A stretch of 20,574 nucleotides of DNA from Sedimenticola_A endophacoides. GTDB taxonomy: Bacteria > Pseudomonadota > Gammaproteobacteria > Chromatiales > Chromatiaceae. Of this stretch, positions 7,564 through 14,608 are shown piece after piece (position 1 is the stretch's first letter; every line of letters begins with the position of its first letter). The notes beneath the pieces were generated by a model. The model was not told the DNA's origin and did not search any database. It was given only the letters and a program-made list of their open reading frames with translations. The DNA lies in assembly GCA_003062345.1 (NCBI GenBank), contig PQCO01000211.1, forward strand, positions 1 through 20,574. The letters are read 5' to 3'. The position numbers and the translations under genes were made by a program.

Positions 7564-8157
7564 ATGATCATGAGTGAGCAGGTGGAGCAGTTGCTGGCGC
7601 GCATGCGCGCGCTGGAGGAGGAGCTGGAACAGGAGTTCGCCAAGCAGCGGGAGTCGTTTCATTATCGGCTGGAGCGGGGGCGGGTGACCTTCGAACGCTG
7701 GGTGGTGGAGCGCCACCGACTGCTCAAGACGGGGCTGCCGCGCTTTATCGTCGAGGCGCGGATCGAGGATCTGGTGGCCGCGCCCTTCATCTATGTCATG
7801 GCGGTGCCGGTGGCGCTGCTGGATCTCTTCCTGTGGCTCTACCAGTCGGTGGTGTTCGGTATCTATCGCATACCCAGGGTCCGGCGCGGTGATTTTGTGA
7901 TCATCGATCGCCATCAACTCGCCTACCTCAACGGTATCGAAAAGCTCAACTGCGTCTTTTGCGGCTACGCCAACGGGGTATTCGGCTGGGCGCGCCAGAT
8001 CGCCGCCCGCTCCGAGCAATACTGGTGCCCGATCAAGCACGCGCGCCGGGTGGCCTCGCCCCATGGCCGCTATCCCCGCTTTTTCGAGTACGGTGATGGG
8101 GAGGGTTTTCGTCAGCGGCTGGGGGAGATGCGCGGGGACCTGCGCCGCGGCAAGTGA
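7564..8157 (+). CDS. Uncharacterised membrane protein with coiled coil and Cys3His motif
   Basis: The 197-residue product starts at ATG 7564 (a second ATG two codons later is equally possible) after the G-rich GGCGGGGGTGA. Residues 5-50 are charged and heptad-like, probably a coiled coil. Residues about 69-103 are strongly hydrophobic, forming one long or two close membrane segments. After these come FDRH-like IIDRHQLAYLNGIEKLNC, C130-x2-C133, then YWCPIKH with C155 and H159, together a plausible C3H metal or redox site. I recall similar unnamed proteobacterial proteins with this EKLNC...YWCPIKHARR pattern but cannot name a function. It is divergent from the DAHP synthase gene and converges on cbbO. 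Confidence 0.75.
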   Translation: MIMSEQVEQLLARMRALEEELEQEFAKQRESFHYRLERGRVTFERWVVERHRLLKTGLPRFIVEARIEDLVAAPFIYVMAVPVALLDLFLWLYQSVVFGIYRIPRVRRGDFVIIDRHQLAYLNGIEKLNCVFCGYANGVFGWARQIAARSEQYWCPIKHARRVASPHGRYPRFFEYGDGEGFRQRLGEMRGDLRRGK

Positions 8158-8216
8158 GCGTGCTCACACCGGGTGGTTTGGTCCGCCTCTCTTGATTCGA
8201 GGGTATGGTGCGTGGG

Positions 8217-10475
8217 CTATTTGGTCAGTGAAACGAACAGTTGAGGCAGCTTCTCGGGTAGCCGTTCCACCCGGTCGATCACCGAGTACTGGTTGCCGAA
8301 GATGTCCTTTACGTAGTCGTCGGCATTGGGGTCGAGGTTGATGCAGTAGGTGTAGATCCCCTCCCGGTCAAGCTCCTGGACCGCCTTGTGGGTGTCCTGG
8401 ATCAGCAGTTGCTGGTCGTTGACGTCGATGTCCGAGGGTTCGCCGTCGGTGAGCACCAGCAGCAGCTTCTTGTCGGCCCGGCGCGCACTCAGGTAGTGGG
8501 CGGCGTGGCGCATGGCCGCGCCCATGCGTGTCGAATAGCCCGCCTCCATGGCGGCGAGGCGGTCTTTCACCCGGTCATCCCAGCGCTCCTCGAAGCCCTT
8601 GATGTGCTGGTAGCGCACCTCGTGGCGGCTGTTGGAGGAGAAGCCGGCGATGGCGAACTCGTCGCCCAGGCGCTCGATCGCCCAGCTCAGCAGGGCCACC
8701 GCCTCCTGGCTCAGTTCGAGGATGCTCTGGCTGGCGCCCTCGGGCACTTCGCTCAGGGACTGGGAGAGATCGAGCAGCAGCAGCACGGCGATGTCGCGGC
8801 CGTCGTGGCGGTGGCTCATGTTGATGCGCGGATCGGGGGTGTGGCCCGCCTTGAAGTCGATCAGGGAACGGATCGCCACGTCCAGGTCCAGCTCGCTGCC
8901 CTCCTCCTGGTAGCGGATGCGCACATAGTTCTGGGGCTTGAGCATGTCGAGGATCTGCTTCAGGCGCTTTGCCAGGGCCTCGTGTTTGGAGAGCAGGGCG
9001 TCGATCTTCATGCCGTCGCCGGAGGGGTGCAGGCGCTCGTAGAGGCTCACCCAGTCGGGGCGGTAGGTCTTGGTCTTGTAGTCCCACTCCGGGTAGTGGC
9101 GCGGGGGCAGGCCGTCGACCTCCTCCTCCTCTTCCTTGACCTTGCGCGTCGCCTCGAAGTCATCCGGTTCGTCATCCTCCTCGATGAACAGCCACATGTG
9201 CCGGTTGTCGTCGCGGTAGTCCACCTCGGTGTCGGTGAAGTAGACGTTGGCGGCGAGGTCCTCCTGGCGGCGGGTGCGGGCGATGAACGACAGGGCCAGG
9301 GAGGCGATCTCCTTGGTGCTCGATTCGCCACCGGCCATGATCTCGTGGAAGCGCTGGGCAAACTCGATGATGTCCGGGTTCCGGTAGCCGTGATCGGGAT
9401 TGAGAATGGCGTAGGAGAGCATCGCCAGGCGGTGGCGGATGCAGGACTGGCGCTGCGGGTCGCAGTCCGCCTCGCCGGGTTTTGGGTGCAGGGTGAGCCA
9501 GATGCGGCGCAGCCCGGGATATTCGCGCATCGCCAGGTACTCTACCCGCGAATCCTCCAGCAGCTCGGCGGCGACCCGCTGGAAGGGGCTGAAGTTGTCG
9601 GCGACGATCTGCGAGGTCCAGCGCTGATGGGCCGACATGTGTGCCACGGCGGCGCGGTAGCGGTCGATGCCACGGATGCCGTTGCGGTCGTCGTACACGT
9701 CGGGGATGCGCATGCCCAGGGGGTCGTAGTAGGGCATCGGCTTGCGCAACTCGTCCCAGCCCTCGGAGTAGGGGACGAACTGCACCTTGGTCTGCCACAG
9801 CGCCTTGGTGTAGAGGTCGAGCTTGCGTTCGTGATCGGCATACAGGGTGCCGTGGCGCTCGCGTTGCAGAACCGCCCGGCTGTCGGCCGACTGCAGGCTG
9901 AAGTAGTCGATCTGGCGCTCGGGGTGGTTGTTGTAGTGGAGTACGCCGTAGTCCACCCAGTTGCGCAGGCCCTCAAGGGAGAGCTGGTGCAGCAGGTAGG
10001 GGGTGTTCTTGAGCAGCGCCGGCATGCCGGGGCTGGGGAAGGTGTCGCTCTGGTTGCCGTGGATCGAGGTGCTGGTGCGCGCCATCATGTCCATCACCAG
10101 ATCCACGTAGTGCTCGAACTGCTCGCGGCTCAGCAGCCGCCGGGCCGCCTCCGGGAGGGTCTGCATGAAGTCGGGGATGGAGCGGCCGTTGGGGGTGCGG
10201 GTGATGGTCCATATGGTCCGTGAGACGTAGGCAAGGGTCTCCTCGCCCAGCTTGTGGGCGACGAACGGCATCTCCTCCAGGTAGACCAGGACCGGCTCGA
10301 AGCCGCGGCCGATCCGGCAGATCTGCGATGCCCCCTCCAGGTAGTCCTTGGTCCCCTGCTCGGAAAGCAGCAGGGCCGCCTCCTCCATACAGTCGGCGAA
10401 CAGGTCGTCCAACTGCCCGAAGTTGCAGCTCAGCTGGCTGCGGTAACGCGCGATATCGGCTTCACTCAGACTCAT
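8217..10475 (-). CDS. cbbO: RuBisCO activation protein CbbO (VWA domain)
   Basis: The 752-residue product is CbbO, the adaptor of the CbbQO RuBisCO activase. The N-terminal two thirds is the family-specific helical region. The last 190 residues or so form a von Willebrand factor A domain whose MIDAS motif D-x-S-x-S is seen as DLSQS (D569), with YSTRMG and TDGEPSD further on. In characterised systems one CbbO binds a CbbQ hexamer, contacts RuBisCO through the MIDAS metal and allows ATP-driven release of inhibitory sugar phosphates. A very acidic stretch (EEDDEPDDF...KEEEEEVDG) lies mid-protein. The ATG at 10475 gives the conserved start MSLSEADI; the frame is open to 10583 but the added residues are unlike the family. 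It follows cbbQ with a 117-base gap that holds two hairpins. Confidence 0.92.
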   Translation of the reverse strand: MSLSEADIARYRSQLSCNFGQLDDLFADCMEEAALLLSEQGTKDYLEGASQICRIGRGFEPVLVYLEEMPFVAHKLGEETLAYVSRTIWTITRTPNGRSIPDFMQTLPEAARRLLSREQFEHYVDLVMDMMARTSTSIHGNQSDTFPSPGMPALLKNTPYLLHQLSLEGLRNWVDYGVLHYNNHPERQIDYFSLQSADSRAVLQRERHGTLYADHERKLDLYTKALWQTKVQFVPYSEGWDELRKPMPYYDPLGMRIPDVYDDRNGIRGIDRYRAAVAHMSAHQRWTSQIVADNFSPFQRVAAELLEDSRVEYLAMREYPGLRRIWLTLHPKPGEADCDPQRQSCIRHRLAMLSYAILNPDHGYRNPDIIEFAQRFHEIMAGGESSTKEIASLALSFIARTRRQEDLAANVYFTDTEVDYRDDNRHMWLFIEEDDEPDDFEATRKVKEEEEEVDGLPPRHYPEWDYKTKTYRPDWVSLYERLHPSGDGMKIDALLSKHEALAKRLKQILDMLKPQNYVRIRYQEEGSELDLDVAIRSLIDFKAGHTPDPRINMSHRHDGRDIAVLLLLDLSQSLSEVPEGASQSILELSQEAVALLSWAIERLGDEFAIAGFSSNSRHEVRYQHIKGFEERWDDRVKDRLAAMEAGYSTRMGAAMRHAAHYLSARRADKKLLLVLTDGEPSDIDVNDQQLLIQDTHKAVQELDREGIYTYCINLDPNADDYVKDIFGNQYSVIDRVERLPEKLPQLFVSLTK

Positions 10476-10502
10476 TGTCGATGCTCTTTGAGTTGTCGGA
10501 CA

Positions 10503-10571
10503 CCGGGGTGCTCCCCGGGTGCGCGGGGTGGGACGGCAGGTCCGCCGCGCTGCCGCGCCTTCCGGCGCGGC
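10503..10571 (-). promoter_or_regulatory. Two stable hairpins between cbbQ and cbbO
   Basis: GCCGCGCC-TTCC-GGCGCGGC (10552-10571) is a perfect eight-pair stem. CCGGGG-TGCT-CCCCGG (10503-10518) is a perfect six-pair stem that can extend with one bulge. Neither is followed by a T-run on the minus strand, so they do not look like intrinsic terminators. They lie in the 117-base gap between the cbbQ stop and the cbbO start and could stabilise the cbbQ message or slow cbbO translation. The effect is inferred. Confidence 0.5.
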
Positions 10572-10592
10572 GCTCAAATTCACTCTCCGCGA

Positions 10593-11399
10593 TCAGGCGA
10601 AGACGGTATCGATCGCGTGATCCAGCGTGGAGCGGATATCGAAGTCGTCGGTGATCGGGCGCACCAGGGCCATGCGGCAGGCGGCGCGCGGTTCGATGCC
10701 GCGGTTGATCAGCTGCGCGGCATAGACCAGCAGCCGTGTGGAGATGCCCTCGTCCAGGCCGTGGCCCTTGAGGTTGCGCGCGGTCTCACCGATCTTCACC
10801 AGCTTGGTTGCGCTGGCCTCGTCGATGCCGGTCTCCCTGGCGACAATCGCCGCCTCTACGCTGGAGTCGGCGTAGTCGAAATCGAGGGCGGCGAAGCGCT
10901 GCTTGGTGGATTGTTTGAGATCCTTCATCAGGCTCTGGTAGCCGGGATTGTAGGAGATCACCAGCTGGAAGTCGGCATGGGCGTTGATCAGCTCCCCCTT
11001 CTTGTCCAGCGGCAGTTGGCGGCGGTGATCGGTGAGGGGGTGGATCACCACGGTGGTGTCCTGGCGTGCCTCGACAATCTCGTCCAGGTAGCAGATGGCA
11101 CCGATCCGCGCGGCGATGGTCAGGGGGCCGTCGACCCAGCGGGTGCCGTCGGCGTCGAGCAGATAGCGGCCGACCAGGTCGGAGGCGGTCATGTCTTCGT
11201 TGCAGGCGACGGTGATCAGCGGCCTGCCCAGTTTCCACGCCATGTGTTCGATGAAGCGGGACTTGCCGCAGCCGGTGGGGCCCTTGATCATCACCGGCAG
11301 GCGCTCGTCGTAGGCGGCGGCGTAGAGCGCCACCTCGTCGCCCTGGGCCTGGTAATAGGGTTCCTCGGTTATGCGGTACTGATCGATGTCGAGACTCAT
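10593..11399 (-). CDS. cbbQ: RuBisCO activase AAA+ ATPase CbbQ
   Basis: The 268-residue product is a MoxR-class AAA+ ATPase of the CbbQ/NirQ/NorQ family. Walker A is GPTGCGKS (40-47), Walker B is ICYLDE (D106, E107), a sensor-1 asparagine fits N151 in SYNPGYQ, and R168 in STKQRF is a candidate arginine finger. It would form a hexamer that, with CbbO, remodels inhibited RuBisCO in the cytoplasm. The following cbbO and the upstream cbbM favour CbbQ over the related NorQ. The ATG at 11399 follows GGAG at six bases and gives MSLDIDQYRI; an upstream in-frame ATG at 11432 has less support. About 150 bases separate it from ppdK, enough for its own promoter. Confidence 0.93.
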   Translation of the reverse strand: MSLDIDQYRITEEPYYQAQGDEVALYAAAYDERLPVMIKGPTGCGKSRFIEHMAWKLGRPLITVACNEDMTASDLVGRYLLDADGTRWVDGPLTIAARIGAICYLDEIVEARQDTTVVIHPLTDHRRQLPLDKKGELINAHADFQLVISYNPGYQSLMKDLKQSTKQRFAALDFDYADSSVEAAIVARETGIDEASATKLVKIGETARNLKGHGLDEGISTRLLVYAAQLINRGIEPRAACRMALVRPITDDFDIRSTLDHAIDTVFA

Positions 11400-11446
11400 G
11401 GTTGCTCCGGTAAGCTGTGGTGATGATTCCATCTCAATCGTCGAGC

Positions 11447-11473
11447 AGAATAGTCGGTTTTAATCATAAGCAA
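11447..11473 (-). promoter_or_regulatory. Candidate cbbQ promoter
   Basis: On the minus strand TTGCTT (11473-11468) and TATTCT (11452-11447) are spaced by 15 bases, shorter than the ideal 17. This would start transcription near 11440, about 40 bases before the cbbQ ATG. The -35 overlaps one copy of a repeated GCTTATGA motif, consistent with activator control. This is a weak prediction. Confidence 0.3.
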
Positions 11474-11520
11474 CACTAAGTTTTTATGATTTGGTCAATA
11501 AGTCATAGCTTATGATTTGG
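11462..11520. repeat. Direct and inverted repeats upstream of cbbQ, candidate operator
   Basis: AATCATAAGC (11462-11471) is the exact inverse of GCTTATGATT (11508-11517). TTATGATTTGG also occurs twice in direct orientation at 11484-11494 and 11510-11520, a 26-base period. The block is AT-rich against GC-rich surroundings and lies upstream of cbbQ. TAGCTTATGA (11506-11515) matches, in nine of ten positions, the TAGCTTATCA found in the cbbM/cbbR intergenic region (minus strand, 16120-16111). CbbR or another LysR-type protein is the natural candidate to bind both. Confidence 0.5.
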
Positions 11521-11545
11521 CGTCCCCCGTGGATCGGGGGACGCC
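11519..11545 (-). terminator. Strong hairpin just after ppdK
   Basis: GGCGTCCCCCG and CGGGGGACGCC form a perfect 11-pair stem around a five-base loop, seven bases after the ppdK TAG. The minus-strand sequence after it is AAATCATAAG, with no T-run, so it is not a canonical intrinsic terminator. It probably defines or protects the ppdK 3' end and separates ppdK from cbbQO. Confidence 0.5.
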
Positions 11546-11551
11546 GTGGCC

Positions 11552-14329
11552 CTACAGTGACTGGGTGCCCCCCGTCATATCGCCGAGGGCGGCATGGGCC
11601 GCCGCCAGGCGGGCGATGGGTACCCTGGGGGCTGAGCAGGAGACGTAGGAGAGGCCGATCTGGTGGCAGAAGCGGATCGATTCCGGGTGGCCGCCATGCT
11701 CTCCGCAGATGCCCATCTTCATCCCCTCGCGCCGGTTCCGGCCCCACTGCACCGCAAGCTCCATGAGTTTGCCCACGCCCTTGATGTCGAGTACCTCGAA
11801 CGGATTGTCCTGCAGGATGCCGTTTTCGTTGTACATGGGCAGGAACTTGTTCTCTGCGTCCTCGCGGGAGAAGGAGAAGGCGGCCTGAGTCAGGTCGTTG
11901 GTGCCGAAGGAGAAGAACTCCGCCACCTCGGCCAGGCTCTCGGCGCGCATGCAGGCGCGTACCACCTCCAGCATGGAGCCGAACTTGAAGTGGAGTGTGA
12001 CGCCGTAGTGGGCCTCCACCGCCCGTTGCACCGAATCGACGATGCCCTTGACCCGCGCCAACTCCTGCTTGGTGCAGACCTGGGGCACCATGATCTCGGG
12101 GAACACATCCAGCCCCTCGCGGATGCACTCGGCCGCCGCCTCCAGCACCGCGCGGATCTGCATGGCGTAGATCTCGGGGAAGGTGATGCCGAGGCGCACG
12201 CCGCGATGGCCCAGCATCGGGTTGACCTCGTGCAGGGCGCGCACCTTGTTCAGCATCTCGGCCTTTTTCGCGATCGCCTCGTCCACCAGCCTGGGATCGG
12301 CCATCCGGTCGATGGAGGGGTGGGTGTCGGCGATGCGGTACATGAACTCCACCGTGTCCGAGAGGATGTTCATCCCCAGCACCGTGTCGCGCAGGTGCTG
12401 GAGCTGGCTCAACTCCTCCTCCAGTTGGCCCTCCGAGGGCAAGAACTCGTGGATCGGCGGGTCGAGCAGGCGGATGGTGACCTGACGCCCGGCCATCGCC
12501 TTGAGCATCCCCTTGAAGTCGCTGCGTTGGATCGGCAGCAGCTTGTCGAGTGCCGCCTGGCGTCTGGTGTCGTCCTCGGCAAGGATCATCTCCACCACGA
12601 TCGGCAGGCGCTCGACGGCGTTGAACATGCGTTCGGTGCGGCACAGGCCGATGCCCTGGGCGCCGAATCCGGCGGCCTTGGCGGCATCGCCGGGGGTGTC
12701 GGCGTTGGCCATGACCCGCAGCCGCGCCACCTGGTCCGCCCAGGTAAGCAGGGTGTCGAGGTCGCTGCTGAACTCCGCCGCCTTCATCGCCACTTCGCCG
12801 AGATAGACATCACCGGTGGTGCCGTCGATGGTGATCAGGTCGCCCTCGCTGATGGTGGCGTCGCCGACGAAGGCCTTGCGCATCTGCACATCGACGCGGA
12901 TTCCCTCGGCCCCGGCGACGCAGGGTTTGCCCATACCGCGCGCCACTACCGCGGCGTGGGAGGTCTTGCCGCCACGTGAGGTGAGGATGCCCTGGGCGGC
13001 GAAGAAGCCGTGGATGTCCTCCGGCTTGGTCTCCTCGCGCACCAGGATCACCTGGTTGCCGGTGTGTCCCTCCAGTTCGGCCCGGTCGGCGTCGAACACC
13101 GCGCGCCCCACCGCGGCGCCTGGGGAGGCGGGTAGTCCGCGTGCCAGGGGGGTGGCCGTGGCGTCCGGGTCGAGGCGCGGGAACAGCAGCTGTTCGAGCA
13201 GTTGCGGCTGGATACGCAGCAGGGCCTGTTCGCGGCTGATCAACCCCTCGCGCTCCATCTCCACCGAGGTGCGCACCAGGGCCGTGGCGTTCATCTTGCC
13301 GTTGCGGGTCTGCAGGCAGTAGAGGCGGCCGCGCTCAATGGTGAATTCGAAGTCCTGTACCTCCTTGTAGTGGCGCTCCAGGCGGTTGCGCAGTTCCACC
13401 AGCTCGCGGTACTGCCCGGGCATCTCGTCGGCCAGGGCGTCGATCGGCCGGGGGGTGCGGATGCCGGCGACCACGTCCTCGCCCTGGGCGTTGGTCAGGT
13501 ACTCGCCGAACATGCGGTTTTCGCCGGTGTCGGGATAGCGGGTGAAGCCCACCCCGGTGGCGGAGTCGTCGCCCAGGTTGCCGAACACCATGGTGACGAT
13601 GTTCACCGCCGTACCGTTGGCCATCGCCGGTGTGATGTGGAATTCGCGCCTATAGTCGACCGCGCGCCGTCCCATCCAGGAGTTGAATACCGCCTTGATA
13701 GCGATCTCCAGCTGTTGATACGGGTCGTCGGGGAACGGGCTGCCCGTTTCGTGCTCGATGACTTCGAGAAAGCGCTGTGCCGCTTCCCGCAGATCCCGCG
13801 CGCTGAGGGCGATGTCCTCCTTCGCGCCGACCCGCTCCTTGATCCCTTCGAACTCCCGGTCGAACGCCTCGTCCGCCACCCCCAGGGCCACCTTACCGAA
13901 GAGCTGGATGAAGCGGCGGTAGGCGTCGTAGGCGAAGCGTTCGTTGTTGGATTGGGCGATCAGTCCCGGCAGGGTCTCCCGGTTGAGCCCCAGATTGAGG
14001 ATGGTATCCATCATTCCCGGCATCGACATGGCGGAGCCCGAACGCACCGAGACCAGCAATGGGTTGTCCACCCCGCCGAAGCGCTTTCCGGTCTTCTCTT
14101 CCAGCGCCCGCATCTGGGCCCGCACCTGCTCCATCACCACCGCCGGCAGCCCCTGTTCTGGACGCTCCAGGTAGGCGAGGCAGGTCTCGGTGGTGATGAC
14201 GAAGCCGGGTGGGACATTAAGGCCGATCTGGGTCATCTCGCAGAGATTCGCCCCTTTGCCGCCGAGCAGCATCTTGTCCTTGCCGTCACCCTCTTCGAAG
14301 GAGAAAACGTATTGATTCGATTCCGACAT
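11552..14329 (-). CDS. ppdK: Pyruvate, phosphate dikinase
   Basis: The 925-residue product has the full PPDK length. It interconverts pyruvate + ATP + Pi with PEP + AMP + PPi. The N-terminal nucleotide-binding domain begins with LLGGKGANLCEM and has SVRSGSAMSMPGMMDT. The swivelling phosphohistidine domain has GGKTSHAAVVARG with catalytic H458, preceded by the threonine that is a regulatory site in plants. The C-terminal PEP/pyruvate domain has GLCRTERMF, GHRGVRLG, FSFGTNDLTQ and CGEHGGHP. PEP synthase is excluded by these PPDK-type motifs and the length. The ATG at 14329 follows AGGA at suitable spacing. It sits between cbbM, which has its own terminator, and cbbQO. In the PPi-consuming direction it would yield ATP and pyruvate from PEP; in the other it would supply PEP. 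Confidence 0.95.
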   Translation of the reverse strand: MSESNQYVFSFEEGDGKDKMLLGGKGANLCEMTQIGLNVPPGFVITTETCLAYLERPEQGLPAVVMEQVRAQMRALEEKTGKRFGGVDNPLLVSVRSGSAMSMPGMMDTILNLGLNRETLPGLIAQSNNERFAYDAYRRFIQLFGKVALGVADEAFDREFEGIKERVGAKEDIALSARDLREAAQRFLEVIEHETGSPFPDDPYQQLEIAIKAVFNSWMGRRAVDYRREFHITPAMANGTAVNIVTMVFGNLGDDSATGVGFTRYPDTGENRMFGEYLTNAQGEDVVAGIRTPRPIDALADEMPGQYRELVELRNRLERHYKEVQDFEFTIERGRLYCLQTRNGKMNATALVRTSVEMEREGLISREQALLRIQPQLLEQLLFPRLDPDATATPLARGLPASPGAAVGRAVFDADRAELEGHTGNQVILVREETKPEDIHGFFAAQGILTSRGGKTSHAAVVARGMGKPCVAGAEGIRVDVQMRKAFVGDATISEGDLITIDGTTGDVYLGEVAMKAAEFSSDLDTLLTWADQVARLRVMANADTPGDAAKAAGFGAQGIGLCRTERMFNAVERLPIVVEMILAEDDTRRQAALDKLLPIQRSDFKGMLKAMAGRQVTIRLLDPPIHEFLPSEGQLEEELSQLQHLRDTVLGMNILSDTVEFMYRIADTHPSIDRMADPRLVDEAIAKKAEMLNKVRALHEVNPMLGHRGVRLGITFPEIYAMQIRAVLEAAAECIREGLDVFPEIMVPQVCTKQELARVKGIVDSVQRAVEAHYGVTLHFKFGSMLEVVRACMRAESLAEVAEFFSFGTNDLTQAAFSFSREDAENKFLPMYNENGILQDNPFEVLDIKGVGKLMELAVQWGRNRREGMKMGICGEHGGHPESIRFCHQIGLSYVSCSAPRVPIARLAAAHAALGDMTGGTQSL

Positions 14330-14387
14330 GCAGTCATTCCTATTGGCAGTTCTGGATTGGGTACCGGGCCCGGCGGGAGGGCTGGGC

Positions 14388-14436
14388 GTGTAGGGCCCAA
14401 TAGCCTACACCCTTTTTGTGTCCCGTTGGTGACGGG
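14388..14436. promoter_or_regulatory. Two hairpins in the ppdK leader region
   Basis: GTGTAGG/CCTACAC (14388-14394 with 14404-14410) and CCCGT/ACGGG (14422-14426 with 14432-14436) lie 59-107 bases upstream of the ppdK ATG. Read rightward, the first is followed by CCTTTTTG and resembles a terminator, though no rightward gene precedes it. On the minus strand both could be leader structures for ppdK. I see no clear ppdK promoter. Confidence 0.3.
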
Positions 14437-14543
14437 TTCATGCCCCTACTGGTTGTAGTTTACGGCGTCGGGTAGTGCAAGCCCCGGCCGGATGGTGCTT
14501 TGACCGGCTCCGGCCCCGGCCGGCGGCGCCGTTGGGGGTAACG

Positions 14544-14567
14544 AAAAAGCCCCGCCGAAGCGGGGCT
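14544..14567 (-). terminator. Intrinsic terminator of cbbM
   Basis: On the minus strand AGCCCCGC-TTCG-GCGGGGCT is an eight-pair stem closed by a stable tetraloop and followed by TTTTTCG. It starts about 40 bases after the cbbM stop codon. It is a textbook Rho-independent terminator and implies that most cbbM transcripts end before ppdK. Confidence 0.9.
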
Positions 14568-14608
14568 CTCTCGATCCAGCCAGGAGACTGGAAGGCCGGG
14601 GGGCACGC

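Noticed and set aside
8388..10223. A 611-codon open frame on the plus strand, opposite cbbO
   Set aside because: cbbO on the minus strand has clear family motifs. The plus frame is a Val/Ala/Gly/Gln-rich translation of its complement, typical of GC-rich DNA, with no recognisable domain or ribosome binding site.
11663..14458. Long plus-strand frames (438 and 418 codons) opposite ppdK, and a 386-codon minus-strand frame overlapping it (11484-12644)
   Set aside because: They lie over strongly conserved ppdK coding sequence and read as low-complexity His/Gln/Gly/Val- or Arg/Pro/Gly-rich products.
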